Source: Proteobacteria bacterium UBA981 | GTDB taxonomy: Bacteria > Pseudomonadota > Gammaproteobacteria > Ga0077536 | Assembly (NCBI GenBank): GCA_002292285.1 | Contig: DBBP01000002.1 | Location: 38,888 to 102,887 of the forward strand | Direction of reading: 5' to 3' | Length of the DNA stretch: 64,000 nucleotides | Part shown: positions 44,584 through 54,266 of the stretch, one piece after another | How positions within the stretch are numbered: position 1 is the stretch's first letter | Layout of the letters: every line of letters begins with the position of its first letter | Program-made: the position numbers and the translations under genes | The notes under the pieces: generated by a model | The model's database searches: none | Seen by the model: the letters and a program-made list of their open reading frames with translations, nothing else | Told to the model about the DNA's origin: nothing

Positions 44584-45807
44584 ATGACCGGCACGTTCTG
44601 CGACATCGATAGTACGCACGGGAAGTTTCGCGCCTGGGTAACAACACCCGCGAACGGCAGCGGGCCTGGTCTGGTGCTGCTGCCAGAGATTTTCGGCCTC
44701 AATGACTTTATGCGCGAGACCGCCACGCGTTACGCCGAGGAAGGTTACGTGTGTTTTGTCCCCGATATGTTTTGGCGTCTTCAAACCGGCACCGCTCTGG
44801 GATACGCCGCCGTTGATGAGGCGCTTGAGTTGCGCGCTCGATTCGATGTTGAGCAAGGGCTTACGGATATCGCACAGGTAGTCGAAAGCCTCCGATCTCA
44901 TCCGGCTCATGCGGGGAAGCTTGGTGCGATTGGCTATTGCATGGGCGGCATGCTCGCCCTGCGCGCAGCAGCCGACCAGCAGCTCGATTGTGCCGTTAGC
45001 TACTACGGGACCGGCATCGACCGCTATATGGATGAAGTCGCGAAAGTCAGCTGCCCGATGATCTTTCATGTGGGCGACAGCGATGACAAGATCCCCGCGA
45101 GCAGCCGTGCAGCGCTGGCCGACGCGGTTGCAGAAAATTCGCAGTTGTCGATGCATACCTACGCTGGCTGCGGTCATTCATTCGTGAGTCCTAGCCGACC
45201 GTCGTATAACAAGCCGGCCACGATGATGGCCTACTCCCGCACTCTGGCTGTGTTGCGCACCCAGATGGGCCCGAGCTACGACCTCTCGGCGCTGTGGGAA
45301 AAGCACACCGAGTATGAATTTGGCTCCCGTGATGTTGACGCCACGATGGCAACCATGGTCGCCGAGCCGTACGTCAATCACGTGCCGACGCTGACTGGTG
45401 GCGTTGGTCACGCGCACCTGAAGCACTTTTACACGCATCATTTCGTTAACTCCAATCCGCCTGATACGCGCCTGATACCGGTCTCACGTACCGTTGGAGT
45501 CGATCGTCTTGTCGATGAAATGATTTTTTGCTTTACCCATACCTGTGAGATTCCGTGGATGCTGCCAGGCGTAGAACCGAGCGGGAAATATGTTGAGATC
45601 CCGCTGATTGCTGTGGTTAATTTCCGTGGCGAGAAGCTTTATCACGAACACATCTATTGGGATCAGGCCTCGGTGCTGGTACAAATAGGGAAACTGGACG
45701 CTAGCAGTCTGCCCGTGGCAGGCATCTCGACTGCACACAAGCTACTCGATGAAACACTGCCGTCCAATGAGTTGATGGGGACGAGCTGGCATCCGGAGAA
45801 CCCTTAA
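44584..45807 (+). CDS. Dienelactone hydrolase fused to a SnoaL/NTF2-like domain
   Basis: A 407-residue two-domain protein. Residues 1-235 are a dienelactone hydrolase: E35 in LLPEIFG, nucleophile C119 in IGYCMGG, acid D167/D168 and H198 in GCGHSF. Residues about 250-400 resemble a SnoaL-like (NTF2-fold) carboxymethyl/ester-cyclase-like domain, with VNHVPTLTGGVGHAHLKHFY, EMIFCFTHTCEIPWMLPG and a YHEHIYWDQAS ending. Both parts act on small ring or lactone compounds in other systems, so the fusion may process a ring-cleavage product. It is followed by a small unknown gene and a Rieske oxygenase gene, supporting an aromatic catabolic role. Confidence 0.88.
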   Translation: MTGTFCDIDSTHGKFRAWVTTPANGSGPGLVLLPEIFGLNDFMRETATRYAEEGYVCFVPDMFWRLQTGTALGYAAVDEALELRARFDVEQGLTDIAQVVESLRSHPAHAGKLGAIGYCMGGMLALRAAADQQLDCAVSYYGTGIDRYMDEVAKVSCPMIFHVGDSDDKIPASSRAALADAVAENSQLSMHTYAGCGHSFVSPSRPSYNKPATMMAYSRTLAVLRTQMGPSYDLSALWEKHTEYEFGSRDVDATMATMVAEPYVNHVPTLTGGVGHAHLKHFYTHHFVNSNPPDTRLIPVSRTVGVDRLVDEMIFCFTHTCEIPWMLPGVEPSGKYVEIPLIAVVNFRGEKLYHEHIYWDQASVLVQIGKLDASSLPVAGISTAHKLLDETLPSNELMGTSWHPENP

Positions 45808-45952
45808 CGACGGTGCGGCATCAGCGGGGGTGGCAATGCTAACTTATCCGGTATCGCCAGCTTGAAGGTTCCGCCCTTTAGTCGACGGGGCCGACGTCCT
45901 ACACCTCAGCCGCGCATACCTGGCCTGCAAATAGTCCCGAAAGGAGTAGTAC

Positions 45953-46300
45953 ATGTCTCGTTTACCTGCTGAATTCGCGTCGCTCGACCACTTCGTCGAC
46001 GATTGGGTGCTCAGTGACTCGCGCGCCCGCTCCACCAAACGTTTCGGCAGCGACTATGGCGAGGTCAGGGAATTCTATGATCAGATGCTGGCAGTCGCGC
46101 CCGCTGTACTGGAGTACCTGAGTGCCCGGCAGTTAGGAGACATGGATGAGCCTGACGAGCGATTGCTGAAACTAATGCTGTCGCTGGCTGAAATCGGCCC
46201 GGCCATCGAATGGTACGAAGAAGTGCGTGTGAAAGACGCGTTTCCGCCGCATCGCTTTACACTTACCCAACAAATACCCGATTGCGCGGCCCAGGAGTAA
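45953..46300 (+). CDS. Small conserved-looking protein of unknown function
   Basis: A 115-residue acidic, helical protein, with AAGGAG ideally placed before the ATG. No motif is recognised. The gene ends 5 nt before the Rieske oxygenase start, so the two are almost surely co-transcribed. It may be an accessory or small subunit, but the oxygenase beta-subunit fold is not evident. Confidence 0.62.
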   Translation: MSRLPAEFASLDHFVDDWVLSDSRARSTKRFGSDYGEVREFYDQMLAVAPAVLEYLSARQLGDMDEPDERLLKLMLSLAEIGPAIEWYEEVRVKDAFPPHRFTLTQQIPDCAAQE

Positions 46301-46305
46301 TTGCC

Positions 46306-47544
46306 ATGTCTGCCCAGGTAGCCCCCGCAGATCTCACTTTGCGATATCCGGAAGTCGGAACCGGGCCAGTCCCCACCGACATCTATTATCAGCCCGAGTT
46401 TTACGACCGCGAACTGGAGGCGATATTCAAGCGCGCCTGGCTATGTGTCGGTCGGGTCGAACAAATCGCAAGTCCGGGTGACTTCTTCGTCAAAGAAATC
46501 GGCACTTTCGAAATGTCGATTCTGATCGTTCGAGGCAAAGACAACGTCGTACGCGGATTTCACAACGTCTGTCAGCATCGTGGCAATCACATTGAGCTCG
46601 AGAAAAGTGGAAATTGTCAGCTCTTCAGGTGCCCCTTCCACGGCTGGGCCTACGCGCTCGATGGCACGCTGGCCGGCGTGCCGGATGCTGAAGCCTTCTA
46701 TGATTTGAAGCGCGAAGACAAGGGCCTGCCAACCGTCGCCGTCGACGTTTGGGAAGGTTTCATCTTCATCAATCTGGACAATGCGCCTGAACAAACGCTG
46801 GAGGAATTTCTCGGCCAGCAAGGGCGCGATCTGGCCGGTTATCCGTTTCATCTAGGCACGAACACGTTCGAGTATGAAGGCATCGTTAACTGCAACTGGA
46901 AGTGCATGATTGACTCGTTTTGCGAGACCTACCACGTCCCGATATTGCACAAGCGCTCCATCATCGACACCCTCGCCGGCCCCGACAACCCTTTCGGGCG
47001 TGTGCTCGATGTGCGTTTTAAAGCGCCCCATCGCACCATTTCGGTGGTCGGCAATATGGCTTATCAACCGAATCCTGTGCAGGGACTGGCATTCCAATAC
47101 GCACCCGGCCCCTCGATCACCAGTGGCAGCGTTGACGAGAAAACCACCCTGCCGAAAGGACTGAACGAAACTCGCGCCGAAAACTGGTCCATCGATGTGC
47201 AGGCTTTCTTCCCGAACTGGTTAATCGTGATCGGTAGCGGCATGTATTTCACCCATCAGATGTGGCCGCTGGGACCCAACCAGGTTATCTGGCAGATGCG
47301 TGGCTTTCTACGCCCGGCGACCAATGCGGCAATGCGTTTCGGGCAGGAGAATTCTATGGTGGAGCTGCGCGATGCTGTGCTCGAAGACGGTAATACCCTG
47401 GAACGGATCCAACGCTCGATGAATCAGGGACTAATCAAAGAGTTTGTCTATCATGACCACGAGTTGGCGCTGCGCTTGCAACACCACACCGTGGTGAATT
47501 GGGTGGCAGACTACGAGCGTCGATTTCAATCCGTGAAGCGATGA
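46306..47544 (+). CDS. Rieske non-heme iron oxygenase, alpha subunit
   Basis: A 412-residue aromatic-ring-hydroxylating type oxygenase. The Rieske cluster ligands are C89-x-H91 and C109-x2-H112 (CQHRGNH and CPFHGWAY). The catalytic domain starts with NCNWKCMIDSFCETYHVPIL and contains the H-x4-H iron motif. AGGAG precedes ATG 46306; a longer frame overlaps the small upstream gene. It needs an electron-transfer partner, which is not adjacent. Substrate unknown; ring-hydroxylating and N- or O-demethylating relatives exist. Confidence 0.93.
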   Translation: MSAQVAPADLTLRYPEVGTGPVPTDIYYQPEFYDRELEAIFKRAWLCVGRVEQIASPGDFFVKEIGTFEMSILIVRGKDNVVRGFHNVCQHRGNHIELEKSGNCQLFRCPFHGWAYALDGTLAGVPDAEAFYDLKREDKGLPTVAVDVWEGFIFINLDNAPEQTLEEFLGQQGRDLAGYPFHLGTNTFEYEGIVNCNWKCMIDSFCETYHVPILHKRSIIDTLAGPDNPFGRVLDVRFKAPHRTISVVGNMAYQPNPVQGLAFQYAPGPSITSGSVDEKTTLPKGLNETRAENWSIDVQAFFPNWLIVIGSGMYFTHQMWPLGPNQVIWQMRGFLRPATNAAMRFGQENSMVELRDAVLEDGNTLERIQRSMNQGLIKEFVYHDHELALRLQHHTVVNWVADYERRFQSVKR

Positions 47545-47552
47545 ACTGACCA

Positions 47553-47575
47553 AAGAAGGAGGCTTACGCCCTCTT
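47553..47575 (+). terminator. Possible Rho-independent terminator
   Basis: AAGGAGGC-TTAC-GCCCTCTTTT can form an imperfect hairpin with a short T-run just after the Rieske gene. The stem has a two-base mismatch, so this is tentative. Confidence 0.35.
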
Positions 47576-47722
47576 TTCAGAGTCGACTCGGTTCGCCGCA
47601 AGCGCCGCGGACGACCGTTGAACGGGGCGGGCGAGGCGAAAAGATCAGCACCGCCAAGCTAAGGCCTATGTGAAGAATCCAGGCGCCTTTCTGATCCTCC
47701 TGGATGCGCCCCGACGGACTCA

Positions 47723-49570
47723 CTATTCGAAGCTTTCCAGCGCTTGCGCGGGCAGTGAGATAGCGGTTTCAGGAAGAAATCCACCAGCCTGCATGTGCCA
47801 CATGCCGGCATAGTGTCCATCAAGACCCAGCAGCGTTTCATGGCTGCCTTGTTCGACTATTTCGCCATTGTGGAAAACGACGATGCGGTCCAGATGGGCC
47901 AACGTTGAGAGCCGATGAGCAATGACGATAACGGTGCGCCCGGCCATTAGAAATTCGAGGCTGTTGTGAATATTGCGTTCGGTGACCGAATCAAGCGCGC
48001 TGGTAGCCTCATCCAGCAGCAAAATCGGGGCCTGCTTCAGCATCGCGCGTGCGAGCGCGATGCGCTGGCGTTGACCGCCGGACAATTTCACCCCCCGCTC
48101 GCCGACCAGGGACTCGTAACCCTGCTCGGTTTCCATGATGAACTCGTGCGCGTGCGCGTGCCGGGCGGCATCGACAACTTCCTGGTCCGTAGCGTCAAGC
48201 CTTCCGTAGCGAATGTTTTCCATCAGGGTGCGATGAAACAACATCGGGTCCTGGGGAATCATCGCGATGGCGGCGCGCAGGCTTTCCTGGGTAACCTGGC
48301 TAACGTCCTGTCCGTCGATGCAAATGCTGCCACCTTGTGGCTCGAACAAACGCAAGGCCAGGTTCACCAGGGTGCTTTTGCCACTACCCGAGTAACCGAC
48401 CAATCCGATACGTTCTCCTCCGTCCACAGCCATGTTGAGTGCCTTAAAAATCGGGCGGTCGTTAACGTAAGAGAAATCAACCTCACGGAATTCAATCTTG
48501 CCGCGTTTAACCTCCAGTGCAGGGGCATCGCTACCGTCGATGACTTCATGCGGTCGCACAATCATCGTCACGCCATCGTTAATATTGCCGAGATACTCGA
48601 AGAAATCGAGAAAGCGCCTGCTCAGGCCGCGCGCTTGTTCAATGAGTAACAATGCGAGGCTTGCTGCCATCGCGAACTCGCCCGTCGTCATGCCGTATTC
48701 GCTCCACAACACCAGCGCATATCCGATCACCCCCAGCATCAAGAGCATGGCGGCCAAAAACTGGAACCAGCGAATCCACTCCATGAACCAGAACGTCTCG
48801 CGTGCGCGTTTCACTTCCAGGTTCAAATAGCCCTCCAAATAAGCACGCTCATGGTCGCGCCTGGCGAACAATTTCGCGTTCATTATGTTGGACACTGAAT
48901 CAACGATCTTGCCACTCACGACACTGCGCGCGGCCGCGTAAGCACTCGCGTAGCGGCGACAACGCAGCGCCAACAAATACGATACCGCGACATAGCTCAC
49001 CGTCCACACGCCAAGCACGAGCGCGAGTTTGACGTTAACGCCAGCAAGCAATACCAGTGACACCGAAAACGCGATGAGCAGCGGCCAAAAATCAAACAGC
49101 ACCGTCCAAATAGTATGTGCAACGCTCATCGAGACTTCAGCGATTCGGTTCGCGATAGAGCCGGCAAAATTACTCATGAAATAGCGCTGCGAATGCAGCT
49201 GTAAAAAACCGAATAGCTCGCGTCGGATCCTGCGCCGCAACTCGGGACCCAGCCACACCAGAATCGTGCCACTGGCGCGTGAAAACAACACGATGCCAAG
49301 ATTGAGCCCGGCAAACAGCCAGAGCGGGCCACGCACCAGGTCCCACACATCAATGCCCTGTGCCTGTGCGCTGGTGACGCTGTCCATAATCTGTTTAATA
49401 GCGAACGGCAGCAAAATAGAACACGCGGCCTGACCCGCTTCGAACACCAGCATCGTGACCACCCAACCTGCATAGACCCGCACGTAGCGCAGACAAAATG
49501 ATGCCGGGGTCCCGGGTAGTGACTGGTTTGTCTCAGGCGCGGTCTTGAGCCCTGCGGCCAAAGTGCTCAA
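47723..49570 (-). CDS. ABC exporter, fused permease and ATPase
   Basis: A 615-residue half-transporter: six membrane helices (about residues 35-320) followed by a nucleotide-binding domain. Walker A is GYSGSGKST, the signature is LSGGQRQRIALARA, and Walker B is ILLLDEATSALD. Start is TTG at 49570; no better start lies upstream. Homodimeric exporters of this type move lipids, peptides or drugs. It is not close to the ceramide locus, so a link to lipid export cannot be claimed. Confidence 0.92.
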   Translation of the reverse strand: MSTLAAGLKTAPETNQSLPGTPASFCLRYVRVYAGWVVTMLVFEAGQAACSILLPFAIKQIMDSVTSAQAQGIDVWDLVRGPLWLFAGLNLGIVLFSRASGTILVWLGPELRRRIRRELFGFLQLHSQRYFMSNFAGSIANRIAEVSMSVAHTIWTVLFDFWPLLIAFSVSLVLLAGVNVKLALVLGVWTVSYVAVSYLLALRCRRYASAYAAARSVVSGKIVDSVSNIMNAKLFARRDHERAYLEGYLNLEVKRARETFWFMEWIRWFQFLAAMLLMLGVIGYALVLWSEYGMTTGEFAMAASLALLLIEQARGLSRRFLDFFEYLGNINDGVTMIVRPHEVIDGSDAPALEVKRGKIEFREVDFSYVNDRPIFKALNMAVDGGERIGLVGYSGSGKSTLVNLALRLFEPQGGSICIDGQDVSQVTQESLRAAIAMIPQDPMLFHRTLMENIRYGRLDATDQEVVDAARHAHAHEFIMETEQGYESLVGERGVKLSGGQRQRIALARAMLKQAPILLLDEATSALDSVTERNIHNSLEFLMAGRTVIVIAHRLSTLAHLDRIVVFHNGEIVEQGSHETLLGLDGHYAGMWHMQAGGFLPETAISLPAQALESFE

Positions 49571-49648
49571 AGCACGGACGCTCGTTCTTCTTCAGACGGA
49601 CTGCGCCGGCAGCCAACATTTCTGGATCGAGTCATGATCGCGGCGCGA

Positions 49649-50389
49649 TTATCGGCCACCAGCCACGTCCAGCAGCGCACCCGTCACGTACGACGCGTCG
49701 TCTGACAGTAACCATAGAATAGTACGGGCCGCTTCCTCTGCTTCGCCTGCGCGTTGTAGCGGAACCATCTTGGCGAATCTATCGATGCGGCCGGCGTCTC
49801 CGGCCGCGGCGTGAATCTCAGTACGAATGATACCCGGCCGGACCGCATTGACCCGGATCCCGGCCTCGCCAAACTCCTTCGCGAGCCCCAGGGTGAGCGT
49901 ATCGATGGCACCTTTACTGGCCGCGTAGTCAACAAACTCATGTGGCGATCCCAGCCGCGCGGCTGCAGATGATACGTTAACAATGGCACCGCTCTCGCCG
50001 TGCGCAAGCATGCGCTTGATGGCCTCCCGGGCGCACAGAAATGCGCCCAGCACGTTAACGTCAAAGGTCCGTCGCAGGCGTTCTTCGGTGTATTCAGTGA
50101 ATGGCATAATCTGCCCAACCACACCTGCGTTATTAACCATTGCACGCAACGGAATGCCCGACGCATCCACACCGGCGAATATTTCCTGAACACCTTCTGC
50201 GGTCGAAACGTCGCCCTGTATCAGCACTGCTTGGGCGCCCAGTGCCTCAACTTTCGCGCACACCGCCGATGCCGACGCCTCGTCGTGCACAAAATTGATC
50301 GCCACGTCATACCCTGCGCGCGCTGCGAGCGTTGCCGTAGCAGCTCCAATCCCGCGCCCCGCGCCGGTGATTAATATAAGTTTTTTCAT
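49649..50389 (-). CDS. Short-chain dehydrogenase/reductase (FabG-like)
   Basis: A 246-residue SDR. ITGAGRGIGAAT (residues 6-17) binds NAD(P), NNAGVVGQIMPF follows, and the catalytic residues are S(SAAARLGSPHEFVD)YAASK. AGGAAGGAGC precedes the ATG. C-terminal VTGALLDVAGGR completes the fold. Strand 2 ends without an acidic residue (NFVHDE), suggesting NADP(H). Substrate unknown. Confidence 0.9.
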   Translation of the reverse strand: MKKLILITGAGRGIGAATATLAARAGYDVAINFVHDEASASAVCAKVEALGAQAVLIQGDVSTAEGVQEIFAGVDASGIPLRAMVNNAGVVGQIMPFTEYTEERLRRTFDVNVLGAFLCAREAIKRMLAHGESGAIVNVSSAAARLGSPHEFVDYAASKGAIDTLTLGLAKEFGEAGIRVNAVRPGIIRTEIHAAAGDAGRIDRFAKMVPLQRAGEAEEAARTILWLLSDDASYVTGALLDVAGGR

Positions 50390-50569
50390 GCTCCTTCCTC
50401 CCTACCAGGCTATTGAAAAACTACTGCGGCACCCGTCTGCCGCGTCGCGTGCTCGCTCACTCCTTACAGCCGGGCATCCTCGCTACATTTTTCGACAGCC
50501 TGGAAGTTTGACGATGTTGCATTGCGCGTCCCCACTTGGGCCGCACTATAGCCGAATAAACTTGCTGCC

Positions 50570-51568
50570 TTAGCCGGTGGTCGCGATAAACAAAGCTCTT
50601 GTGGGCGCAGGATGCCCTTCAACGGTGAATGCCGGATCTTCTGGATCGAGAAAATCGCGCAATGAATTGAACGTCATCCAAGGCGTTGCGCGTTGTTCGT
50701 CAATACCGGTAACCGTGACATCTACGCAGCGAACCTCGGCAAAACCCGCCTCGCGCAACCATTGCTGCACAAGCGTTGGCGAAGGAACCGTCCAAACATT
50801 TCGCATTCGTGCGTAACGCCCCGGTGGCGCCAGAGCCTCGCAAGCATCGGAATCGATCACCAGTGTCTCCAAAACGAGTTCGCCGCCATCGCGCAGCGCG
50901 CGTCGGAGCTCGCGCAGATGCTCGAGCGGGTCGCGACGATGATAGAGAACGCCCATTGAAAACACACTGTCGAAAACCGCCAGATCGCGGTCGAGCGCCT
51001 CGCTACCAAGCGGCAGCAGAGCGATAGGCGCATGAGGCTGATAGCTGAGCGCAGCGCGGAACTGCTGTACACAGAGCACGCCGGGATCCATCCCAACAAC
51101 AACGCGCGCGCCGGCGCCGAGCATGCGCCATGCGTAATAACCGTTTCCGCAGCCGACGTCGAGAACGCGGCGTCCCTCAAGAGGACGCACATGGTCTATC
51201 AGGCGCTGCCATTTCCAATCCGAGCGCCATTCGCTGTCGACAACAACACCGAAAAAATCAAACGGCCCCTTGCGCCACGGCGACAGCGCTGACAGCGAGG
51301 TGTGCAATATCTCGTGTTGTTCTCTGCTCAGGTCTTGTTCGCGGCCCACACGCACGACCGGCCCCGCATCCACTGAGGTCGGCGGGAGTGTCGGCAAGCT
51401 CGACAGAGCGTGTTCCCATTTGGCGCTTGAGCCATGTGCGGGTAGCGCGGCGACGATATCCGGCCACATTGCTTGCCACCACGGTTCCAGCCGGCTGCCA
51501 CTGAAACCGGACTCCAACACCAGCCGCAGCTGGGACAAATAGTCTTCAAGGGCCCTCACACCCGCCAC
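50570..51568 (-). CDS. cmoB: tRNA U34 carboxymethyltransferase CmoB
   Basis: A 332-residue SAM-fold enzyme. RKGPFDFFGVVVDSEWRSDW is a CmoB hallmark, and LDVGCGNGYYAWRMLG (near residue 136) is the cofactor motif. CmoB transfers a carboxymethyl group from carboxy-SAM to 5-hydroxyuridine-34 of tRNA, making cmo5U. GTG start. It is divergent from cmoA, which makes the carboxy-SAM, and near trhO, which makes the hydroxyuridine. Confidence 0.95.
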   Translation of the reverse strand: MAGVRALEDYLSQLRLVLESGFSGSRLEPWWQAMWPDIVAALPAHGSSAKWEHALSSLPTLPPTSVDAGPVVRVGREQDLSREQHEILHTSLSALSPWRKGPFDFFGVVVDSEWRSDWKWQRLIDHVRPLEGRRVLDVGCGNGYYAWRMLGAGARVVVGMDPGVLCVQQFRAALSYQPHAPIALLPLGSEALDRDLAVFDSVFSMGVLYHRRDPLEHLRELRRALRDGGELVLETLVIDSDACEALAPPGRYARMRNVWTVPSPTLVQQWLREAGFAEVRCVDVTVTGIDEQRATPWMTFNSLRDFLDPEDPAFTVEGHPAPTRALFIATTG

Positions 51569-51694
51569 TCGCGGGGTTTAAAGCTGCACATCTCGGGCAC
51601 TTTGCTGATTCGACAACTCATGTGAATGAATTCGGTTACCGCGTGCGACGCTGGCGTGCGATGATCGCACACGTAACCGACAAGAGGCAGGGCC

Positions 51695-52405
51695 GTGGCT
51701 AAAGTAGGCGACGTGATCAAGGCTGAGAACGCGAACTGGCGCTTCTCCGGGGAAGCGAGCAATCGTTTCGACCAGCACGTGGAGAAATCAGTGCCGTTCT
51801 ATGCCGCGGGCCACGAGCTGGTGCTCGGTCTATCCGATTTTTTTCTACAGCCGAACTCTGTTGGCTATGACCTCGGTTGTGCGACTGGAACGTTGCTGCA
51901 TGCCCTCGCCCAGCGCCACACCAATAAGAATGTACGCTTGCTCGGCATCGACTCCGAGCAGGATATGGTGAACATTGCGCGGACGCGCTGCACGGAACTT
52001 GAAAACGTCGAAATAGAGCACGCCGATCTGACCGAATGCCAGCTTGCACCCTGTGACCTCATCATCGCCTACTACACGTTGCAATTCGTCTCGCCGCGCC
52101 ACCGGCAAGACGTGTTTGACCGCATTTACCAACGTCTCCATTGGGGCGGTGCACTGATCATGTTCGAGAAAGTCCGCGCACCTGACGCGCGTTTTCAGGA
52201 CATGATGGGCACCTTGTACAACGACTACAAACTTTCTCGCGGCTATAGCGGCGATGAAATTGTCGCCAAAACCCGTAGCCTCAAAGGCGTGCTGGAGCCC
52301 TTTTCGCATGCGGGCAATATCGGTCTGCTGCAGCGTGCCGGATTCGAAGATATCGAAACTGTATTCAAGTACGTCTGCTTTGAAGGATTCGTTGCGATCA
52401 AATAG
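51695..52405 (+). CDS. cmoA: Carboxy-SAM synthase CmoA
   Basis: A 236-residue SAM-fold enzyme that converts SAM and prephenate to carboxy-SAM. NWRFSGEASNRFDQHVEKSVP is split by the family signature F-D-x-H-V-x3-VP, and YDLGCATGTLL is the SAM loop. It starts with GTG with AGAGGCAG upstream. It is followed 11 nt later by trhO and is divergent from cmoB. Confidence 0.95.
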   Translation: MAKVGDVIKAENANWRFSGEASNRFDQHVEKSVPFYAAGHELVLGLSDFFLQPNSVGYDLGCATGTLLHALAQRHTNKNVRLLGIDSEQDMVNIARTRCTELENVEIEHADLTECQLAPCDLIIAYYTLQFVSPRHRQDVFDRIYQRLHWGGALIMFEKVRAPDARFQDMMGTLYNDYKLSRGYSGDEIVAKTRSLKGVLEPFSHAGNIGLLQRAGFEDIETVFKYVCFEGFVAIK

Positions 52406-52416
52406 GTCATCGGGCT

Positions 52417-53370
52417 ATGACAGTCATTTCCCCCGCTTCCGGACAATTCGTTGTCTCAACGTTCTATAAGTTTTTCAATCTTCACGACACGCAAGCGCTC
52501 GGTCAGGAACTGGATGAATTTTGTCGTGCGCAAGAGCTGGTAGGAACGATTTTGTTAGCCCACGAGGGGCTTAATGCCACTGTTGCCGGCAGTCAGGCCG
52601 CAGTGGACTCGTTGCTGACCTGGCTGCGGCTACAGCCATCTTTCAACGGGCTGCATAGCCGCGAGGCGCCCGCGACCGCGTTGCCGTTCCGACGCATGAA
52701 AATAAAATATCGCAACGAGATCGTTAGCCTCGGCGTTGACGGCATCGACCCCCACCGCGTCACAGGAATACGAGTTGAGGCCACTCGCTGGAATGCGTTG
52801 ATCAGTGACCCAAATGTCACCGTGCTCGATACGCGCAACGAATACGAATCGCGGATCGGTAGTTTCGTCGGCGCGCTCACTCCGGAAACGAAAAATTTTC
52901 GAGATTTCCCACGCTTTATTGAGCAACAATCATCGCTTAGCCCGGAGCAGCCGATTGCCATGTTCTGCACTGGCGGTATCCGCTGCGAAAAAGCCTCCGC
53001 CTTTCTGCTCGAGCGGGGATTCAAAACTGTCTACCAACTTGACGGGGGCATATTACGATACCTTGAGACAGTCGAAAAAGACGACTCCCTGTGGCGTGGC
53101 GATTGCTTTGTTTTCGATGCCCGCGTAGCAGTAGATCATGATCTGACTCGGGCAAATTATGAGCAGTGCCATGGTTGTCGGCGCCCCCTCTCGCCGGCGG
53201 ATCGCCAGTCGCCCAAATACGAACCGGGCGTTGCGTGCCCGGCATGCGCGGGCGATCTAAGTAGCGCAAGACGACGTTCGCTCGGTGAGCGGCGCCATCA
53301 GGTTGAACTCGCCGCTGCACGCAATGGTGTCCATATCGGCGCAGTGATGGCAAAGCACGATGACGATTGA
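52417..53370 (+). CDS. trhO: tRNA U34 hydroxylase TrhO (rhodanese family, YceA)
   Basis: A 317-residue YceA/TrhO protein. The rhodanese-type loop MFCTGGIRCEKAS has C184 as the active cysteine, and the C-terminus has a zinc-ribbon-like set of cysteines (CHGCRRPL and CPACAG). TrhO makes 5-hydroxyuridine at tRNA position 34 using oxygen, providing the substrate for CmoB. Together with cmoA and cmoB this locus encodes the whole oxygen-dependent cmo5U pathway. ATG at 52417 follows the cmoA stop by 11 nt. Confidence 0.94.
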   Translation: MTVISPASGQFVVSTFYKFFNLHDTQALGQELDEFCRAQELVGTILLAHEGLNATVAGSQAAVDSLLTWLRLQPSFNGLHSREAPATALPFRRMKIKYRNEIVSLGVDGIDPHRVTGIRVEATRWNALISDPNVTVLDTRNEYESRIGSFVGALTPETKNFRDFPRFIEQQSSLSPEQPIAMFCTGGIRCEKASAFLLERGFKTVYQLDGGILRYLETVEKDDSLWRGDCFVFDARVAVDHDLTRANYEQCHGCRRPLSPADRQSPKYEPGVACPACAGDLSSARRRSLGERRHQVELAAARNGVHIGAVMAKHDDD

Positions 53371-53476
53371 GTCTGCCTCGCGCTCAGGCATCATGCCAAG
53401 TTACCTGCCCCCAAGCGCGCCGCTCGCAGACTAGGCGTACTGCCATCTGGCCAGCTAAAGAGAGCGCCGCGGCTGC

Positions 53477-54088
53477 CTAACTCAAATACTGATCAAGCAA
53501 TTTTTCGATAGCGGCCGGCGAAAGTTCTGGACGCGAGTGCGGGAACCACAGTGCGCCTTTTTCAATCACCAATGCCGCGATTTTGGCGGCGTCGTAGAAG
53601 CCATTTTCGTCGCGACACTGATGCGGAAATTTCGTAACCAGCGCCAGTGACGCGCCGAGTATGACTTCGCGCTCTTGTGCTTCCAGTCCAACACGCTCGG
53701 CAGATTGAGTGTGATCAACCGCTACCGCGGGTAACACCTGCTGCACGAATGACATCAGGCTTTCTAGTGCCTCAGGTAGTTTCACGCGCCGTGACCGCGA
53801 CCACGAATACACGCGCATAGCACCGACAGATTCAGTTTCCGTGCAGTTCAGTTCGCGGGCCAGCATTGCACATAGTTGACTATTGACGTCCACAAGACCG
53901 TGACTGGCCAGGTATCCCGGCCAGGATTCTGGCGCGCTGCCAACGATAAGAGGAACCGCTTGCGTCGAGAGTACCCACTCTTCCAGAGTTAACCAGTGCT
54001 CAAACATCTCCTGATAAGCAGTTTCGGAAGATTCGATATTGAGCGCACTACGCAATTGATCAATCAGTTCTGTACAACCTTCGGACAC
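53477..54088 (-). CDS. Protein of unknown function downstream of a kinase gene
   Basis: A 203-residue acidic, mostly helical protein. No domain or signal peptide is recognised. It lies 178 nt downstream of the damaged kinase gene on the same strand, so a functional link is possible. Weak GGGG-type ribosome site upstream. Confidence 0.55.
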   Translation of the reverse strand: MSEGCTELIDQLRSALNIESSETAYQEMFEHWLTLEEWVLSTQAVPLIVGSAPESWPGYLASHGLVDVNSQLCAMLARELNCTETESVGAMRVYSWSRSRRVKLPEALESLMSFVQQVLPAVAVDHTQSAERVGLEAQEREVILGASLALVTKFPHQCRDENGFYDAAKIAALVIEKGALWFPHSRPELSPAAIEKLLDQYLS

Positions 54089-54266
54089 GGGGAAACTCCT
54101 CTGGCGATCGAGGCGATCGGACGGCCTTGGTAACCGAGCGATTACCGCATGGGTTAGGTACGCGGCCTATCGCCGCCTGATTTTTGAGTAACGAAGCCCG
54201 GGCGAATGCCGGTTCGTTGAACTTAAGGGCAGTTTCCCGCCGCCCACTGGTGTCAACCGGCGAGAG

